The notes under the pieces: model-generated
Database searches by the model: none
Told to the model about the DNA's origin: nothing
The model's input: the letters and a program-made list of their open reading frames with translations, nothing else
Shown here: one piece after another, positions 1-9,168 of the stretch
Layout of the letters: every line of letters starts with the position of its first letter
Position numbering within the stretch: position 1 is the stretch's first letter
Position numbers and translations under genes: made by a program
Source of the DNA: Pontibaca salina
GTDB lineage: Bacteria > Pseudomonadota > Alphaproteobacteria > Rhodobacterales > Rhodobacteraceae
Length of the DNA stretch: 64,000 nt
Reading direction: 5' to 3'
Assembly: GCF_016307205.1 (NCBI RefSeq)
Contig: NZ_JAEIJD010000002.1
Span: forward strand, 62,001 to 126,000

Positions 1-585
1 CAGATCATGACGGCGCGCGAAATCGGCCAGCCCCTGCAATTCGTCGCGGGTCCACACCGTTCCGCCCGGATTGTGCGGTGAGCACAGGATCACCATGCGC
101 TCGGCTCCGGTCATTTGCGCATCGTAGGCGGCGAAATCCATCTCGTAGCGCCCGGCATTATTGACCAGCGGACATTCCACCACCTTGCGCCCTGCGCCTT
201 TGATGACCCGGGCAAATGCATGATAAACCGGTGTAAACAGCACAATCCCATCGCCGGGATCGGTATAGGTGTCAAGGCACAAGGCAACGCCATTCACCAA
301 TCCCGTGGTGGTGAAGATCGCCTTGGGGTCAACCTGCCAGCCATGGCGTTGCTCCATCCACCAGCAGATCGCATCGCGATAGGGGGATTCGAGGTCGGCA
401 TAACCAAAGACCCCCAAATCAGCCTGTTGGCGCAGGGCGTCGCGCACGGTTTTGGGCGCGCGGAAATCCATGTCGGCCACCCACATGGCCAGCCCATCGT
501 CGGGCGACACGCCGTAAAGCGCCTCCATCTTGTCCCATTTGGTGCTGTGGGTGCCGCGCCGGTCGATGGGCGTGTCGAAATCCAT
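1..585 (-). CDS. PatB/MalY-type PLP aminotransferase (C-S lyase), 3' end cut by window
   Basis: Only the first 195 codons lie in the window; the gene continues beyond base 1. The protein begins MDFDTPIDRRGTHSTKWD and contains MWVADMDF near residue 45 and a CSPHNPGG segment near residue 166, which are hallmarks of the MalY/PatB branch of fold-type I PLP enzymes (cystathionine beta-lyase-like). The PLP lysine would be further downstream and is not visible. The start is ATG at 585, preceded by AAGGAG at a good distance. Family members cleave C-S bonds of cystathionine or cysteine conjugates, giving a thiol, ammonia and a keto acid. The exact substrate cannot be told. It is divergent from the def-fmt cluster. 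Confidence 0.85.
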   Translation of the reverse strand, partial: MDFDTPIDRRGTHSTKWDKMEALYGVSPDDGLAMWVADMDFRAPKTVRDALRQQADLGVFGYADLESPYRDAICWWMEQRHGWQVDPKAIFTTTGLVNGVALCLDTYTDPGDGIVLFTPVYHAFARVIKGAGRKVVECPLVNNAGRYEMDFAAYDAQMTGAERMVILCSPHNPGGTVWTRDELQGLADFARRHDL

Positions 586-678
586 GGCAGTCTCCTTTGA
601 TCGCGGCGCAGGCTAGCGCAATGTCAGAGCGGCGCAAGAGGCGTTGCAGCGCGCGCCGCGATCTCCTAAATCAGAGAT

Positions 679-1197
679 ATGAAACGCCCGATCCTAATCC
701 ATCCCGACCCACGCCTGAAAAAGGTCTGCGCCCCCGTGGCCGATCTTGACGATGATCTGCGTCAATTGGCCGATGATATGCTGGTAACCATGTATGACGC
801 CCCCGGCATCGGTCTGGCGGCTCCGCAGGTTGGCGTGCTGGCGCGGCTGATCGTGTTGGATTGCGTCAAGGAAGAGGGCGCGCCACCGCAGCCTATGATC
901 ATGTTCAACCCCGAGATCACGGCAGTTTCGGAGGCGACCAACAGCTATGAAGAAGGGTGCCTGTCGATTCCTGACCAATATGCCGAGATCACCCGCCCCT
1001 CCGAGGTGGAAGTGTCTTGGATCGACCGCGACGGGAAACTGCAGAAGGCGGGGTTCGACGGCTTGTGGGCGACCTGTGTGCAGCATGAGATCGACCATCT
1101 GAACGGCAAGCTGTTCATCGATTATCTCACGCCGATGAAGCGCCAGATGATCACCCGGCGGATGCAGAAGCTGAAACGCGAAAAGGCGCGCGCCTAA
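679..1197 (+). CDS. def: Peptide deformylase
   Basis: This 172-residue cytosolic metalloenzyme removes the formyl group from the initiator methionine of new proteins. All three family motifs are intact: GIGLAAPQ near residue 44, EEGCLSIP with the metal-binding cysteine at residue 94, and HEIDH with histidines 136 and 140 and the catalytic glutamate 137. Length is normal for type I enzymes. It is the first gene of a def-def2-fmt cluster, one base before the next start, so formylation and deformylation functions are cotranscribed. It is the only one of the two deformylase-like genes here with a complete active site. Confidence 0.97.
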   Translation: MKRPILIHPDPRLKKVCAPVADLDDDLRQLADDMLVTMYDAPGIGLAAPQVGVLARLIVLDCVKEEGAPPQPMIMFNPEITAVSEATNSYEEGCLSIPDQYAEITRPSEVEVSWIDRDGKLQKAGFDGLWATCVQHEIDHLNGKLFIDYLTPMKRQMITRRMQKLKREKARA

Positions 1198-1198
1198 G

Positions 1199-1693
1199 AT
1201 GGCGGTGCAGCCAATCCTGCGCTGGCCCGACCGGCGCTTGCGCGTTCCTGCTGGCGAAGTAGCGACGGTAGACTCTGAGGTGCGTGCGATTTGGGACGAC
1301 ATGGTCGACACGATGGAGGCTATGCCCGGCGTCGGGCTGGCGGCGCCGCAAATCGGTGTCGGATTGCGGCTGGCGGTGGTTGCGACATCTCCGGCACGCG
1401 GCGGCGCGGTGCGATTGGCCAATCCGGAGATCCTGCACGCTTCGGTCAAGTTGCGCGAACATGAAGAAGCCAGCCCGTGTTTGCCCGGTGTTTCGGCAGT
1501 GATAGAGCGCCCCCGCGCCGTTACGGTGCGCTATCTGGACGAGAGCGGCGCACCGACCGAGCGGGATTTCGTCGAGATTGAGGCCACCAGTGTTCAGCAC
1601 CAGATCGACCACTTGGCGGGGCGGATGTATTTCGACCGCCTATCCAAGGTGAAGCGCGATATGCTGCTGCGCCGGGCGCGCAAGCTATCATGA
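1199..1693 (+). CDS. Deformylase-like protein with HQIDH in place of HEIDH
   Basis: This 164-residue protein is a clear deformylase homologue ([11 protein letters not shown] near residue 42) but its active site differs from the neighbour. Motif 2 reads EEASPCLPG, keeping a cysteine at residue 94, and motif 3 reads HQIDH, keeping both metal-ligand histidines (134 and 138) but replacing the catalytic glutamate with glutamine 135. In studied deformylases that glutamate acts as general acid/base, so hydrolysis should be greatly reduced. It starts one base after the def stop codon and its stop overlaps the fmt start (ATGA), so it is tightly coupled to both. It may be a catalytically dead paralogue with a binding or regulatory role, or an enzyme with other chemistry. 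Confidence 0.88.
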   Translation: MAVQPILRWPDRRLRVPAGEVATVDSEVRAIWDDMVDTMEAMPGVGLAAPQIGVGLRLAVVATSPARGGAVRLANPEILHASVKLREHEEASPCLPGVSAVIERPRAVTVRYLDESGAPTERDFVEIEATSVQHQIDHLAGRMYFDRLSKVKRDMLLRRARKLS

Positions 1694-2607
1694 CCATGCG
1701 CGTGGCTTTCATGGGAACGCCCGATTTTTCGGTGCCGGTGCTGCAGGCGCTGGTCGATGCAGGGCATCAGATCGCCGCCGTCTATTGCCAGCCGCCGCGC
1801 CCGGCGGGGCGGGGAAAAAAGGACCGGCCCAGCCCGGTGCAAAAGCGCGCCGAAGAACTGGGCCTGAAGGTGCGCCATCCGGTCTCGCTGCGGGCACCCG
1901 AGGTGCAGGCGGATTTTGCCGCCCTCAACGCTGATGTCGCGGTCGTCGTCGCCTATGGGCTGATCTTGCCGCAGGCGATTCTGGACGCGCCGCGGCAGGG
2001 GTGCGTGAATATCCATGCCAGCCTGCTGCCGCGCTGGCGCGGGGCGGCGCCGATTCACCGGGCGATCATGGCGGGCGATCCCGAAACCGGCATTTGCATC
2101 ATGCAAATGGACGCCGGGCTGGATACCGGTCCCGTGCTGTTGCGTGAGCCGGTGCCGATCGCTCCCGAGGATACCACCGGCACGCTGCATGACCGTCTGT
2201 CAGAAAACGGCGCGGCGCTGATCGTGCAAGCACTGGAACGTATCGACAGGCTGACGCCGGATCCGCAGCCCGATGACGGCGTGACCTATGCCGTAAAGAT
2301 CGACAAATCCGAGGCGCGGGTGGATTGGAACCGTCCGGCGGAAGTCGTGGATCGCCACATTCGCGGCCTATCGCCTTTTCCCGGAGCCTGGACCGAGATC
2401 GACGGCGCGCGCGTCAAGCTGTTGCATTCGCGTCTGGCGCCGGGGCAGGGCGCGCCGGGGGAGGTGCTGCAAGCCGGCGATGCGCTGGTGGTCGCCTGTT
2501 CCGGCGGCGCGATCGAGATAACGCGCCTGCAACGCGCCGGACGTGGCGCACAGGATAGTGCCAGCTTCCTGCGTGGACAGCGGATCGAGAAGGGGACGCG
2601 GCTTTAG
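1690..2607 (+). CDS. fmt: Methionyl-tRNA formyltransferase
   Basis: The 305-residue protein transfers the formyl group of 10-formyl-THF to Met-tRNA(fMet) before initiation. The N-terminal formyltransferase domain carries [12 protein letters not shown] at the start, the catalytic region [16 protein letters not shown] near residue 108 and MDAGLDTGP near residue 140; the C-terminal OB-type tRNA-binding domain follows from about residue 205. Its ATG overlaps the preceding stop by four bases, suggesting translational coupling. Its stop codon overlaps the stop of the convergent xsc gene. Confidence 0.97.
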   Translation: MTMRVAFMGTPDFSVPVLQALVDAGHQIAAVYCQPPRPAGRGKKDRPSPVQKRAEELGLKVRHPVSLRAPEVQADFAALNADVAVVVAYGLILPQAILDAPRQGCVNIHASLLPRWRGAAPIHRAIMAGDPETGICIMQMDAGLDTGPVLLREPVPIAPEDTTGTLHDRLSENGAALIVQALERIDRLTPDPQPDDGVTYAVKIDKSEARVDWNRPAEVVDRHIRGLSPFPGAWTEIDGARVKLLHSRLAPGQGAPGEVLQAGDALVVACSGGAIEITRLQRAGRGAQDSASFLRGQRIEKGTRL

Positions 2608-4382
2608 GTGGAGACCGCTTGCGGCCGCATGTCGTCCGGGTTGATCCCGGCCACGGTCACAGGCTTTTTCATCGCATCGCGGCGGAAAGGCTCGCCCAGT
2701 TCCTGATTGATCATCGCCTCAATCAGCGTGGTTGTACCTGCCTTCTGGTCTTTCAGCGCCTGATCCAGCGCCGCGGTCAGTTCTGTCATGGTGCGCGCCT
2801 GCACCCCTTCTAGCCCGCAAGCTCTGGCGATTCCGGCATAAGACACAGCTTCATCCAGTTCGGTGCCGACGAAATTATCATCGAACCACAGGGTCGAATT
2901 GCGCTTTTCCGCGCCCCATTGATAGTTGCGGAACACCACCATGGTGATCGCCGGCCATTCCGCGCGTCCGATGGCGGTCAGTTCATTAACCGAGATGCCA
3001 AACGCCCCGTCGCCTGCAAAGCCAACCACGGGCATATCGGGACAGCCGATCTTGGCTCCGATGATCGCGGGCAACCCATAACCACAGGGGCCAAATAACC
3101 CCGGTGCCAGATATTTGCGCCCGGTCTCGAACGAAGGATAGGCATTGCCGATGGCACAGTTGTTGCCAATATCCGATGAAATGATCGCCTCTCGCGGAAG
3201 CGCCGCTTGTATCGCGCGCCAGGCCATGCGGGGGCTCATCCAGTCGGGTTTTTCCATGCGGGCGCGTTCGTTCCAATCGGTGCCGGGGTCGTCCGCCTCG
3301 TGATCCATGCTGGACAGTTGCTGTGCCCATCGCGACTTCGCCTTAGCGATGCGCGCCTTGCGCTCTGCCCGTCCGGCATCGCCAGCGCTGTCATTCAGTT
3401 GCGCGAGCAGGCTTTGGGCCACTTTCTTTGCGTCCCCGACAATGCCGACCGTGACCGGTTTGGTCAGGCCGATCCGGTCGGGGTTGATATCCACCTGAAT
3501 GATTTTCGCATCCTTGGGCCAATAGTCGATACCATAGCCGGGCAGGGTGGAAAACGGATTCAGCCGGGTGCCAAGGCACAGCACCACATCGGCCTGTGAA
3601 ATCAATTCCATAGCCGCTTTCGAGCCGTTATAACCCAGCGGCCCGGCGAATAGCGGATGCGAGCCGGGAAAGGCGTCATTGTGCTGATAACCGACGCAAA
3701 CCGGCGCATCCAGCCGCTCGGCCAGCGCCATGCTGGCGGGGATTGCGTTTCCTAGGACCACGCCAGCGCCATTCAGGATGACGGGGTTTTGCGCGCCGCT
3801 TAGTAGCGCCGCCGCTTCAGCAATCGCCGCCGCGCCTCCTGCCGGGCGTTCGAATTCAAGGACGTCGGGCAGATCGATATCGATCACTTGGGTCCAGAAA
3901 TCACGGGGTATGTTGATCTGTGCCGGCGCGCTGGCACGGCGGGCCTGAAGGATCACGCGGTTCAAGGTCTCGGCGATGCGCGACGGGTCGCGGACCTCTT
4001 CCTGATAGGCCACCATGTCGCGGAACAGGGCCATCTGTTCAACTTCCTGAAAACCGCCCTGACCGATGGTCTTGTTGGCCGCTTGCGGTGTCACCAGCAA
4101 AAGCGGTGTGTGGTTCCAATAGGCGGTTTTCACGGCGGTGACAAAATTGGTGATGCCGGGGCCGTTCTGGGCGATCATCATCGAGACTTTGCCGGTGGCA
4201 CGGGTATAGCCATCGGCCATCATCCCGGCGCTACCTTCATGTGCGCAGTCCCAAAATGTGATTCCGGCCTTGGGGAACAGGTCGGACACCGGCATCATGG
4301 CCGAGCCGATAATGCCGAAGGCCTGTGCGATACCGTGGCGTTGAAGCGTTTTGACGAATGCCTCTTCGGTGGTCATTTTCAT
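2604..4382 (-). CDS. xsc: Sulfoacetaldehyde acetyltransferase
   Basis: This 592-residue thiamine-diphosphate enzyme converts sulfoacetaldehyde and phosphate to acetyl phosphate and sulfite, the last carbon-sulfur cleavage of taurine and related sulfonate degradation. The start [11 protein letters not shown], the [10 protein letters not shown] segment near residue 22 and the ThDP site GDGAFGIS near residue 455 followed about 30 residues later by [10 protein letters not shown] match the Xsc family rather than acetolactate synthase. The ATG at 4382 was chosen over an upstream in-frame start because AGGAGGA lies eight bases before it and homologues begin there. No phosphotransacetylase, taurine transaminase or taurine transporter gene is adjacent, unlike many xsc loci; the divergent neighbour is an MttB-family methyltransferase. 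Confidence 0.92.
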   Translation of the reverse strand: MKMTTEEAFVKTLQRHGIAQAFGIIGSAMMPVSDLFPKAGITFWDCAHEGSAGMMADGYTRATGKVSMMIAQNGPGITNFVTAVKTAYWNHTPLLLVTPQAANKTIGQGGFQEVEQMALFRDMVAYQEEVRDPSRIAETLNRVILQARRASAPAQINIPRDFWTQVIDIDLPDVLEFERPAGGAAAIAEAAALLSGAQNPVILNGAGVVLGNAIPASMALAERLDAPVCVGYQHNDAFPGSHPLFAGPLGYNGSKAAMELISQADVVLCLGTRLNPFSTLPGYGIDYWPKDAKIIQVDINPDRIGLTKPVTVGIVGDAKKVAQSLLAQLNDSAGDAGRAERKARIAKAKSRWAQQLSSMDHEADDPGTDWNERARMEKPDWMSPRMAWRAIQAALPREAIISSDIGNNCAIGNAYPSFETGRKYLAPGLFGPCGYGLPAIIGAKIGCPDMPVVGFAGDGAFGISVNELTAIGRAEWPAITMVVFRNYQWGAEKRNSTLWFDDNFVGTELDEAVSYAGIARACGLEGVQARTMTELTAALDQALKDQKAGTTTLIEAMINQELGEPFRRDAMKKPVTVAGINPDDMRPQAVST

Positions 4383-4608
4383 CGACACGTCCTCCTCCTG
4401 CCAAGCGGTATAAACCGGTGTACCGCCGCCAACTGCATCCGGCAATATGGGATGACGCGTTCGGGCCTTCCCCACGTTCGCCATGGCTCCTGCCTACGGT
4501 TGGGTTTCGGGGGCGATGTCGTAACCATCGGATAAAAGGTCTTTCTTGGCAGGTGGGCCAAGCGCGAGGGCTGTACCATCATCTGTAATGACCGGCGGGG
4601 GAGGGTCC

Positions 4609-6174
4609 ATGACCGCGAATGCAACCACATCGAGGCGGGGCAGACGTCGCGGCAGTGGGGCCAGACGCTCGGCCTCATCCGGGGACAATCCGCATCTTGA
4701 AGTGCCGTTCATCCGGCGTGCCATCCCCACCTACGACATTCTGGGCGAACCGGCGCTTGAACGGATCGAGGCGACCGCCGACCGTATTCTGGCTGAAATC
4801 GGCATGGAGTTCCGCGAAGACCCCGAAACCGTCGATCTGTTTCGCGCGGCAGGCGGGACGGTCAGGGAACAAAGTCCCGATGTCTGGAACATTCGCTTCG
4901 AACCGGGGCTGATCCGCGACCTCCTGAAAACCGCGCCGGCAACATTCACCCAGCACGCACGCAATCCGGCCAATAATGTCGAGATCGGCGGTGATGCGGT
5001 GGTCTTTGCACCTGCCTATGGCTCGCCCTTCGTGATGGATTTGGATCAAGGCCGCCGTTACGGCACGATCGAGGATTTCCGCAACTTCATCAAGCTGGGC
5101 CAATCCAGCCCCTGGCTGCACCATTCCGGCGGCACCATTTGCGAGCCGACTGATATTCCCGTGAACAAACGGCATCTGGACATGGTTTACAGCCATATCC
5201 GCTATTCTGATCGCGGGTTTCTGGGGTCGATCACCGCGCCCGAGCGCGCTGCGGACAGCATCGCGATGTGCCGCATTCTGTTCGGCGCGGATTTCGTGGA
5301 TGAAAACTGCGTCATCATGGGCAATTTCAACACAACTTCGCCGCTGGTGCTCGACGGGAACACGACGCGGGGCATTCGCACCTATGCGGCTGCCGGGCAG
5401 GGCTCGATCCATCTGCCGTTCTTGCTGGGCGGGGCGGTGTCGCCGCTGACCATGGCGGGGGCGGTGGCGCAATGTCTGGCTGAATCGATGACCTCTTGTG
5501 CGCTGACGCAACTGGTGCGCCCCGGTGCGCCGGCGGTGCTGGGCAGTTTCCTCAGCACCATGTCGCTGCGCTCGGGTTCGCCCACCTTCGGCACCGCAGA
5601 ACCGGCGCTGGGCTCGCTGGTGATGGGACAATTGGCGCGCCGCCTGAGTTTGCCGCTGCGCTGTGCCGGCAATTTCTCGACCTCGAAACTGCCCGACGCG
5701 CAGGCGATGCAACAGGCGATGATGTCGATGCTGTCGGCGGTGCAATGTGGCGCCAATTATCTGCTGCATTCTGCCGGGTTTCTCGACGGATTATTGTCGA
5801 TGTCCTATGAAAAATTCATGCTGGACACCGACGCCTGCGGCGCGCTGCATGTCTATCTCAACGGGCTGGATACCAGTGACGATGCGCTGGGCTTTGACGC
5901 GCTGGCCGAGCTGGGACCGGGCCAGCATCTGTTCGGCACGGCCCACACGCTGCGCCATTACAAGACCGCCTATTACGACAGCGCGCTGGATGACAATCAG
6001 CCGTGGGAAACCTGGAGCGAGCAGGGCGGGATTGACGCCGCCACCCGCGCCAATGCCCGTTGGAAGGCGGTTCTGGCGGCCTATGAGCCACCGCCGCTTG
6101 ACCCCGCTATCGACGCAGCCTTGCTGGATTTCATGACTGAGAAAAAAACGTCGATGCCCGACGCGTGGTATTGA
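4609..6174 (+). CDS. Trimethylamine methyltransferase (MttB) family protein, non-pyrrolysine type
   Basis: The 521-residue protein belongs to the MttB superfamily, whose members move a methyl group from quaternary or tertiary amines to a corrinoid protein. There is no in-frame amber codon, so it is the non-pyrrolysine type typified by MtgB, which acts on glycine betaine; the substrate here is unknown. The start at 4609 follows a GGGGGAGG ribosome site and gives a short basic tail (RRGRRRG) seen in marine Alphaproteobacteria relatives. The next gene, nine bases downstream, is a DgcA/TMADH-like demethylase, so the pair probably forms an operon for a methylated amine. No corrinoid-protein gene or RamA-like activator is nearby. 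Confidence 0.85.
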   Translation: MTANATTSRRGRRRGSGARRSASSGDNPHLEVPFIRRAIPTYDILGEPALERIEATADRILAEIGMEFREDPETVDLFRAAGGTVREQSPDVWNIRFEPGLIRDLLKTAPATFTQHARNPANNVEIGGDAVVFAPAYGSPFVMDLDQGRRYGTIEDFRNFIKLGQSSPWLHHSGGTICEPTDIPVNKRHLDMVYSHIRYSDRGFLGSITAPERAADSIAMCRILFGADFVDENCVIMGNFNTTSPLVLDGNTTRGIRTYAAAGQGSIHLPFLLGGAVSPLTMAGAVAQCLAESMTSCALTQLVRPGAPAVLGSFLSTMSLRSGSPTFGTAEPALGSLVMGQLARRLSLPLRCAGNFSTSKLPDAQAMQQAMMSMLSAVQCGANYLLHSAGFLDGLLSMSYEKFMLDTDACGALHVYLNGLDTSDDALGFDALAELGPGQHLFGTAHTLRHYKTAYYDSALDDNQPWETWSEQGGIDAATRANARWKAVLAAYEPPPLDPAIDAALLDFMTEKKTSMPDAWY

Positions 6175-6183
6175 GGCGGAAGG

Positions 6184-8229
6184 ATGACCAAAGACCCGCT
6201 CTTGGAGCCGTTTCAGTTGAAACATCTGACCCTGAAGAACCGGATCATGACCACCGCGCATGAACCGGCCTATCCCGAAGACGGCATGCCGAAAGAACGT
6301 TACGCCGCCTATCACGCCGAACGCGCAAAGGCCGGTGTGGCGCTGGCAATGACGGCCGGTTCAGCTGCCGTCAGTCGCGACAGTCCGCCGGTGTTCAACA
6401 ATGTTTTGGCCTATAAAGACGAGGTCGTGCCGTGGATCAGAAACCTGACCGATGCCTGCCACGAACATGGCTGCGCGGTGATGATCCAGCTGACCCATCT
6501 GGGCCGTAGGACCGGCTGGAACAAAGGCGATTGGTTGCCGTCGGTTTCTTCCTCGCGCCATCGCGAACCGGCGCACCGTGCCTTTCCCAAATTGATCGAG
6601 GACTGGGATATCGACCGCATCCTGTCGGATTTCGCCGACGCCGCCGAGCGGATGCAGGCGGGCGGGATGGACGGGATCGAGATCCAGGCCTATGGCCATC
6701 TGCTGGACCAGTTCTGGTCGCCGCTGACCAATGATCTGAGCGGCCCTTATGGGGCCGATACGCTGGAAAACCGGCTGCGCTTTCCGATGGACGTGTTGGA
6801 AGCGATCCGCAAGCGCGTTGGCCATCAGTTCATCGTCGGCTTTCGCTATACGGCGGATGAGGCGCAGAAAGGCGGGCTGAGCGCCGAAGAAGGGCTCGAG
6901 ATTTCCCGCCGTTTTGCCGAGTCGGGCAAGGTTGATTTCTTGAATGTGATCCGGGGTCGTATCCACACCGACCCGGCACTGACCGATGTGATTCCCGTGC
7001 AGGGCATGAAAAGCGCGCCGCATCTGGATTTTGCGGGAGCAGTGCGCAATGCGACCGGCATGCCCACCTTTCATGCCGCGCGCATCCCCGATGTGGCGAC
7101 CGCGCGTCACGCGGTGGCCGAGGGGCTTCTGGATATGGTCGGGATGACCCGCGCGCATATGGCGGACCCACATATTGTGCGAAAGATCGTTGAGCGGCGC
7201 GAGGACGATATCCGCCCCTGTGTTGGCGCGACCTACTGCCTTGACCGGATCTATCAGGCGGGCGATGCGCTATGTATCCACAACGCCGCAACCGGGCGCG
7301 AATTGACGATGCCGCATGAAATTACAGCCGCGCCTAGGCGCCGCAAGGTGGTGATTGTCGGTGCCGGTCCGGCAGGGTTGGAGGCGGCGCGCGTGGCGGC
7401 CGAGCGCGGCCATCAGGTGATCGTATTCGAGGCCGCGGCAGATCCCGGCGGGCAGGTGCGGCTGACCGCGCAAAGCCCGCGCCGCCGCGAGATGATCGGC
7501 ATCATCGACTGGCGCATGGCGCAATGTGCCGCGCGCGATGTCGAATTCCGTTTTGGCATCTGGGCCGAGGCAGCGGATGTCATTGAACAGAACCCCGATG
7601 TGGTGATCATCGCCACTGGCGGCCTGCCCAATACCGAACTGTTCGAACAGAAAGGTGAGGCGGCGCATGTCATCACCAGTTGGGACATTATTTCCGGCGC
7701 TGTGAAACCCGCCGGGCATGTGCTGATCTACGACGAAAGCGGCGATCATCCGGGGCTTCAGGCCGCCGAGGTCGCCGCCGCTGCGGGGTCTAAGGTCGAA
7801 GTGATGACGCCGGACCGGACCTTGGCGCCCGAGATCATGGCGATGAATCTTGTGCCTTACATGCGCGCGCTGCAGGATAAAGACGTGACATTTACCGTCA
7901 CAAGGCGGCTGCTGGATGTGACGCGCAGTGGCAACCGCCTGTCCGCAACAATCGGCACCGATTACAGCGATCTGACCCAGCAGGCACAATATGATCAAGT
8001 CGTGTTGAATTACGGCACATTGCCATTGGCTGACCTCTATTTTGACCTGCGACCGCTTGCGCAAAATAAGGGTGGGGTGGATCAACAGGCGCTGATCGAT
8101 GGGCGGGCGCAGACCATCAGGCGCAACCCGAAGGGCCGGTTTCAACTGTTTCGGATTGGCGATGCAGTCTCGGCCCGCAATACCCATGCGGCAATCTATG
8201 ACGCGCTGCGGCTGGTCAAGGATATCTGA
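6184..8229 (+). CDS. DgcA/TMADH-like FMN and FAD/NAD(P)-binding oxidoreductase (probable N-demethylase)
   Basis: The 681-residue protein has the two-part layout of trimethylamine dehydrogenase and 2,4-dienoyl-CoA reductase: an Old-Yellow-Enzyme TIM barrel (about residues 1-360), a cluster-binding linker, and a C-terminal dinucleotide-binding region with VVIVGAGPAGLEAARVA near residue 392. Relatives include DgcA of dimethylglycine catabolism and stachydrine demethylase. The linker reads RPCVGATYC followed eleven residues later by another cysteine, so three of the four usual cluster cysteines are present and the second is alanine. It lies directly after the MttB-family gene, and both probably strip methyl groups from one compound. 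The natural substrate is unknown. Confidence 0.85.
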   Translation: MTKDPLLEPFQLKHLTLKNRIMTTAHEPAYPEDGMPKERYAAYHAERAKAGVALAMTAGSAAVSRDSPPVFNNVLAYKDEVVPWIRNLTDACHEHGCAVMIQLTHLGRRTGWNKGDWLPSVSSSRHREPAHRAFPKLIEDWDIDRILSDFADAAERMQAGGMDGIEIQAYGHLLDQFWSPLTNDLSGPYGADTLENRLRFPMDVLEAIRKRVGHQFIVGFRYTADEAQKGGLSAEEGLEISRRFAESGKVDFLNVIRGRIHTDPALTDVIPVQGMKSAPHLDFAGAVRNATGMPTFHAARIPDVATARHAVAEGLLDMVGMTRAHMADPHIVRKIVERREDDIRPCVGATYCLDRIYQAGDALCIHNAATGRELTMPHEITAAPRRRKVVIVGAGPAGLEAARVAAERGHQVIVFEAAADPGGQVRLTAQSPRRREMIGIIDWRMAQCAARDVEFRFGIWAEAADVIEQNPDVVIIATGGLPNTELFEQKGEAAHVITSWDIISGAVKPAGHVLIYDESGDHPGLQAAEVAAAAGSKVEVMTPDRTLAPEIMAMNLVPYMRALQDKDVTFTVTRRLLDVTRSGNRLSATIGTDYSDLTQQAQYDQVVLNYGTLPLADLYFDLRPLAQNKGGVDQQALIDGRAQTIRRNPKGRFQLFRIGDAVSARNTHAAIYDALRLVKDI

Positions 8230-8364
8230 TTGACTCCTCCGGTATGAGCAATATAAGCGCGGCTTCATTGGTGTTGGTGGCCCCCGCAAGGGGATACCTG
8301 TCGGGCTTCGGCCAAAGGACAACGCCCTTCACGCCCCACGGGCACATAAGGAAGGAGATCAGCC

Positions 8365-8985
8365 GTGACCAAACGCACGTCTGCCAAATATAAAATTGAC
8401 CGCCGCATGGGCGAAAATATCTGGGGTCGCCCCAAGTCCCCGGTCAACCGTCGCGAATACGGCCCCGGCCACCACGGCCAGCGCCGCAAGGGCAAGCTGA
8501 GCGATTTCGGCATTCAGCTGCGCGCCAAGCAGAAGCTCAAAGGCTATTACGGTGACCTGACCGAAAAGCAGTTCCGTCGTATTTATGGCGAGGCTGAGCG
8601 CGTGCGCGGCGATACCGGTGAGAACCTGATCGGTCTGCTCGAGCGCCGTTTGGACGCCGTGGTTTACCGTGCCAAGTTCGTGCCCACCGTCTTTGCCGCC
8701 CGCCAATTCGTGAACCACGGCCATGTCAAGGTGAACGGCAAGCGCGTCAACATTCCCTCCTACCGAGTGAAAGAGGGCGACGTGATTGAAGTGCGTGACA
8801 AGTCCAAGCAAATGGCCGCGCTGTTGGAAGCCGTCCAACTGCCTGAGCGGGACGTGCCGGATTACATCGAGGCGGACCACTCCAAGATGACCTGCACATT
8901 CGTGCGCACGCCGAGCCTGAGCGACGTGCCCTATCCGGTGATCATGGAACCAAGCTTGGTCGTCGAATTCTACGCCAAGAACTGA
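8365..8985 (+). CDS. rpsD: 30S ribosomal protein S4
   Basis: This 206-residue 16S rRNA-binding protein nucleates small-subunit assembly. It starts with GTG at 8365 after a GAAGGAGAT ribosome site and reads [21 protein letters not shown], followed by the S4 RNA-binding fold with the [15 protein letters not shown] segment near residue 112. It stands alone, as is usual for rpsD in Rhodobacteraceae, and is followed by a strong intrinsic terminator. The 135-base leader contains short GC-rich inverted repeats, but no specific autoregulatory structure could be identified by eye. Confidence 0.98.
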   Translation: MTKRTSAKYKIDRRMGENIWGRPKSPVNRREYGPGHHGQRRKGKLSDFGIQLRAKQKLKGYYGDLTEKQFRRIYGEAERVRGDTGENLIGLLERRLDAVVYRAKFVPTVFAARQFVNHGHVKVNGKRVNIPSYRVKEGDVIEVRDKSKQMAALLEAVQLPERDVPDYIEADHSKMTCTFVRTPSLSDVPYPVIMEPSLVVEFYAKN

Positions 8986-9016
8986 TACGCCTCGGCGCGC
9001 CTTCTTTACGATACAG

Positions 9017-9042
9017 GGCCGCGCGGTTGCGCGGCCTTTTTA
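9017..9042 (+). terminator. Intrinsic terminator of rpsD
   Basis: An eight-base perfect stem GGCCGCGC/GCGCGGCC with a GGTT loop is followed at once by TTTTTA. It lies 31 bases after the rpsD stop codon. Confidence 0.9.
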
Positions 9043-9168
9043 TTGTGGGGGCGCTGCCCCCACGCCCCAGGGGTATTTCCCACCAGAAAGAAGCAGATTA
9101 TCTTGGTGTGGAGCGCTTTCCACGCCTCATTCCACCGAGTATGAGAATACCGGCAAGGAGTCCGTGAC

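Noticed and set aside
4675-5769. 364-codon minus-strand frame opposite the MttB-family gene and similar long antisense frames (for example 16708-17670 opposite clpA).
   Set aside because: They are mirror frames of GC-rich real genes, rich in Arg, Pro and His, with no recognised domains.
4609-6174. Pyrrolysine-containing trimethylamine methyltransferase.
   Set aside because: No amber codon lies within the reading frame and no pyl genes are nearby, so it is the non-pyrrolysine branch.
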